Assembly: GCF_021018895.1 (NCBI RefSeq)
Contig: NC_079387.1
Coordinates: forward strand, 3,711,083 to 3,775,082
Reading direction: 5' to 3'
DNA: 64,000 bases
DNA from: Seriola aureovittata
Lineage: Eukaryota > Chordata > Actinopteri > Carangiformes > Carangidae
Below are positions 63,835 to 64,000 of this stretch, piece by piece (within the stretch, counting starts at the first letter, position 1; the number at the start of each line of letters is the position of its first letter). The notes below the pieces were generated by a model. The model had not been told where the DNA came from. It searched no databases and saw nothing but the letters and a program-made list of their open reading frames with translations. Both the position numbers and the translations under genes were made by a program.

Positions 63835-64000
63835 ACACCCAAATGCAGTAGGAATACATGAGCAGTTTCTCTCCATAATACAGAGCAGCCGTACTGCTTC
63901 CAAATGTAGTATGTCAGGGAAAAGCCAATATACTGTTGAACAAAAGCACATTTTTTTCTTCAGACGTCACCACAAGGATAAAACAACAGTGCTAAGACAA

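Larger units (their letters stand above)
63399..64000. other. right-edge sequence after the unidentified exon
   Basis: The interval contains an (AAAT)n run at 63661-63711 and a short tRNA-Met-like fragment. No further exon was recognised before the window ends. Confidence 0.45.

Overview
The window is vertebrate nuclear DNA, almost certainly from a teleost (ray-finned) fish. It shows split genes with GT-AG introns, protein sequences clearly orthologous to human genes, many (CA)n/(GT)n microsatellites, vertebrate tRNA genes and dispersed repeats of a kind common in teleosts. I assigned genes by translating exons, matching them to remembered vertebrate families, and checking that every splice junction keeps the reading frame.

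Layout. (1) 6-6474, minus: gk, glycerol kinase, 16 coding exons; its 3' end lies beyond the left edge. (2) 6918-6989, minus: tRNA-Glu(UUC), in the head-to-head gap between gk and wbp4. (3) 7603-10503, plus: wbp4 (FBP21), a spliceosomal zinc-finger/tandem-WW protein, 10 exons, whose start codon is split by intron 1. (4) 11758-14270, minus: mtrf1, a mitochondrial class I release factor, 9 exons, tail-to-tail with wbp4. (5) 14696-16986, plus: ccdc122, coiled-coil protein, 6 exons, head-to-head with mtrf1. (6) About 17-34 kb: a gene-poor interval of microsatellites, two long poly-G tracts and repeats, with no recognised exon. (7) 34.1-57.1 kb, minus: tsc22d1, with a large 5' exon for a 799-residue isoform, a short-isoform first exon at 38279-38400, and a third possible first exon at 41515-41561. 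All three end in the same phase and can join the shared exons at 37843-37894 and 35741-36010. (8) 57-64 kb: two tRNA-Met genes, a decayed tRNA-Met copy and a small fragment, a tRNA-Gly with an enlarged variable region, a TE-like block at about 60.93-62.16 kb, and one unidentified exon-like ORF at 63181-63398.

The genes do not form a pathway; they are a syntenic block. WBP4, MTRF1, CCDC122 and TSC22D1 all lie in human 13q14, whereas GK is X-linked in mammals, so the gk-wbp4 junction is a rearrangement relative to human. Functions cover glycerol phosphorylation, pre-mRNA splicing, mitochondrial translation termination and TGF-beta/WNK-linked regulation. I found no sign of a new multi-gene system. 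The most interesting items are the tsc22d1 alternative first exons, the split wbp4 start codon, a GGQ-Ser mtrf1, the inserted tRNA-Gly and the unidentified exon.
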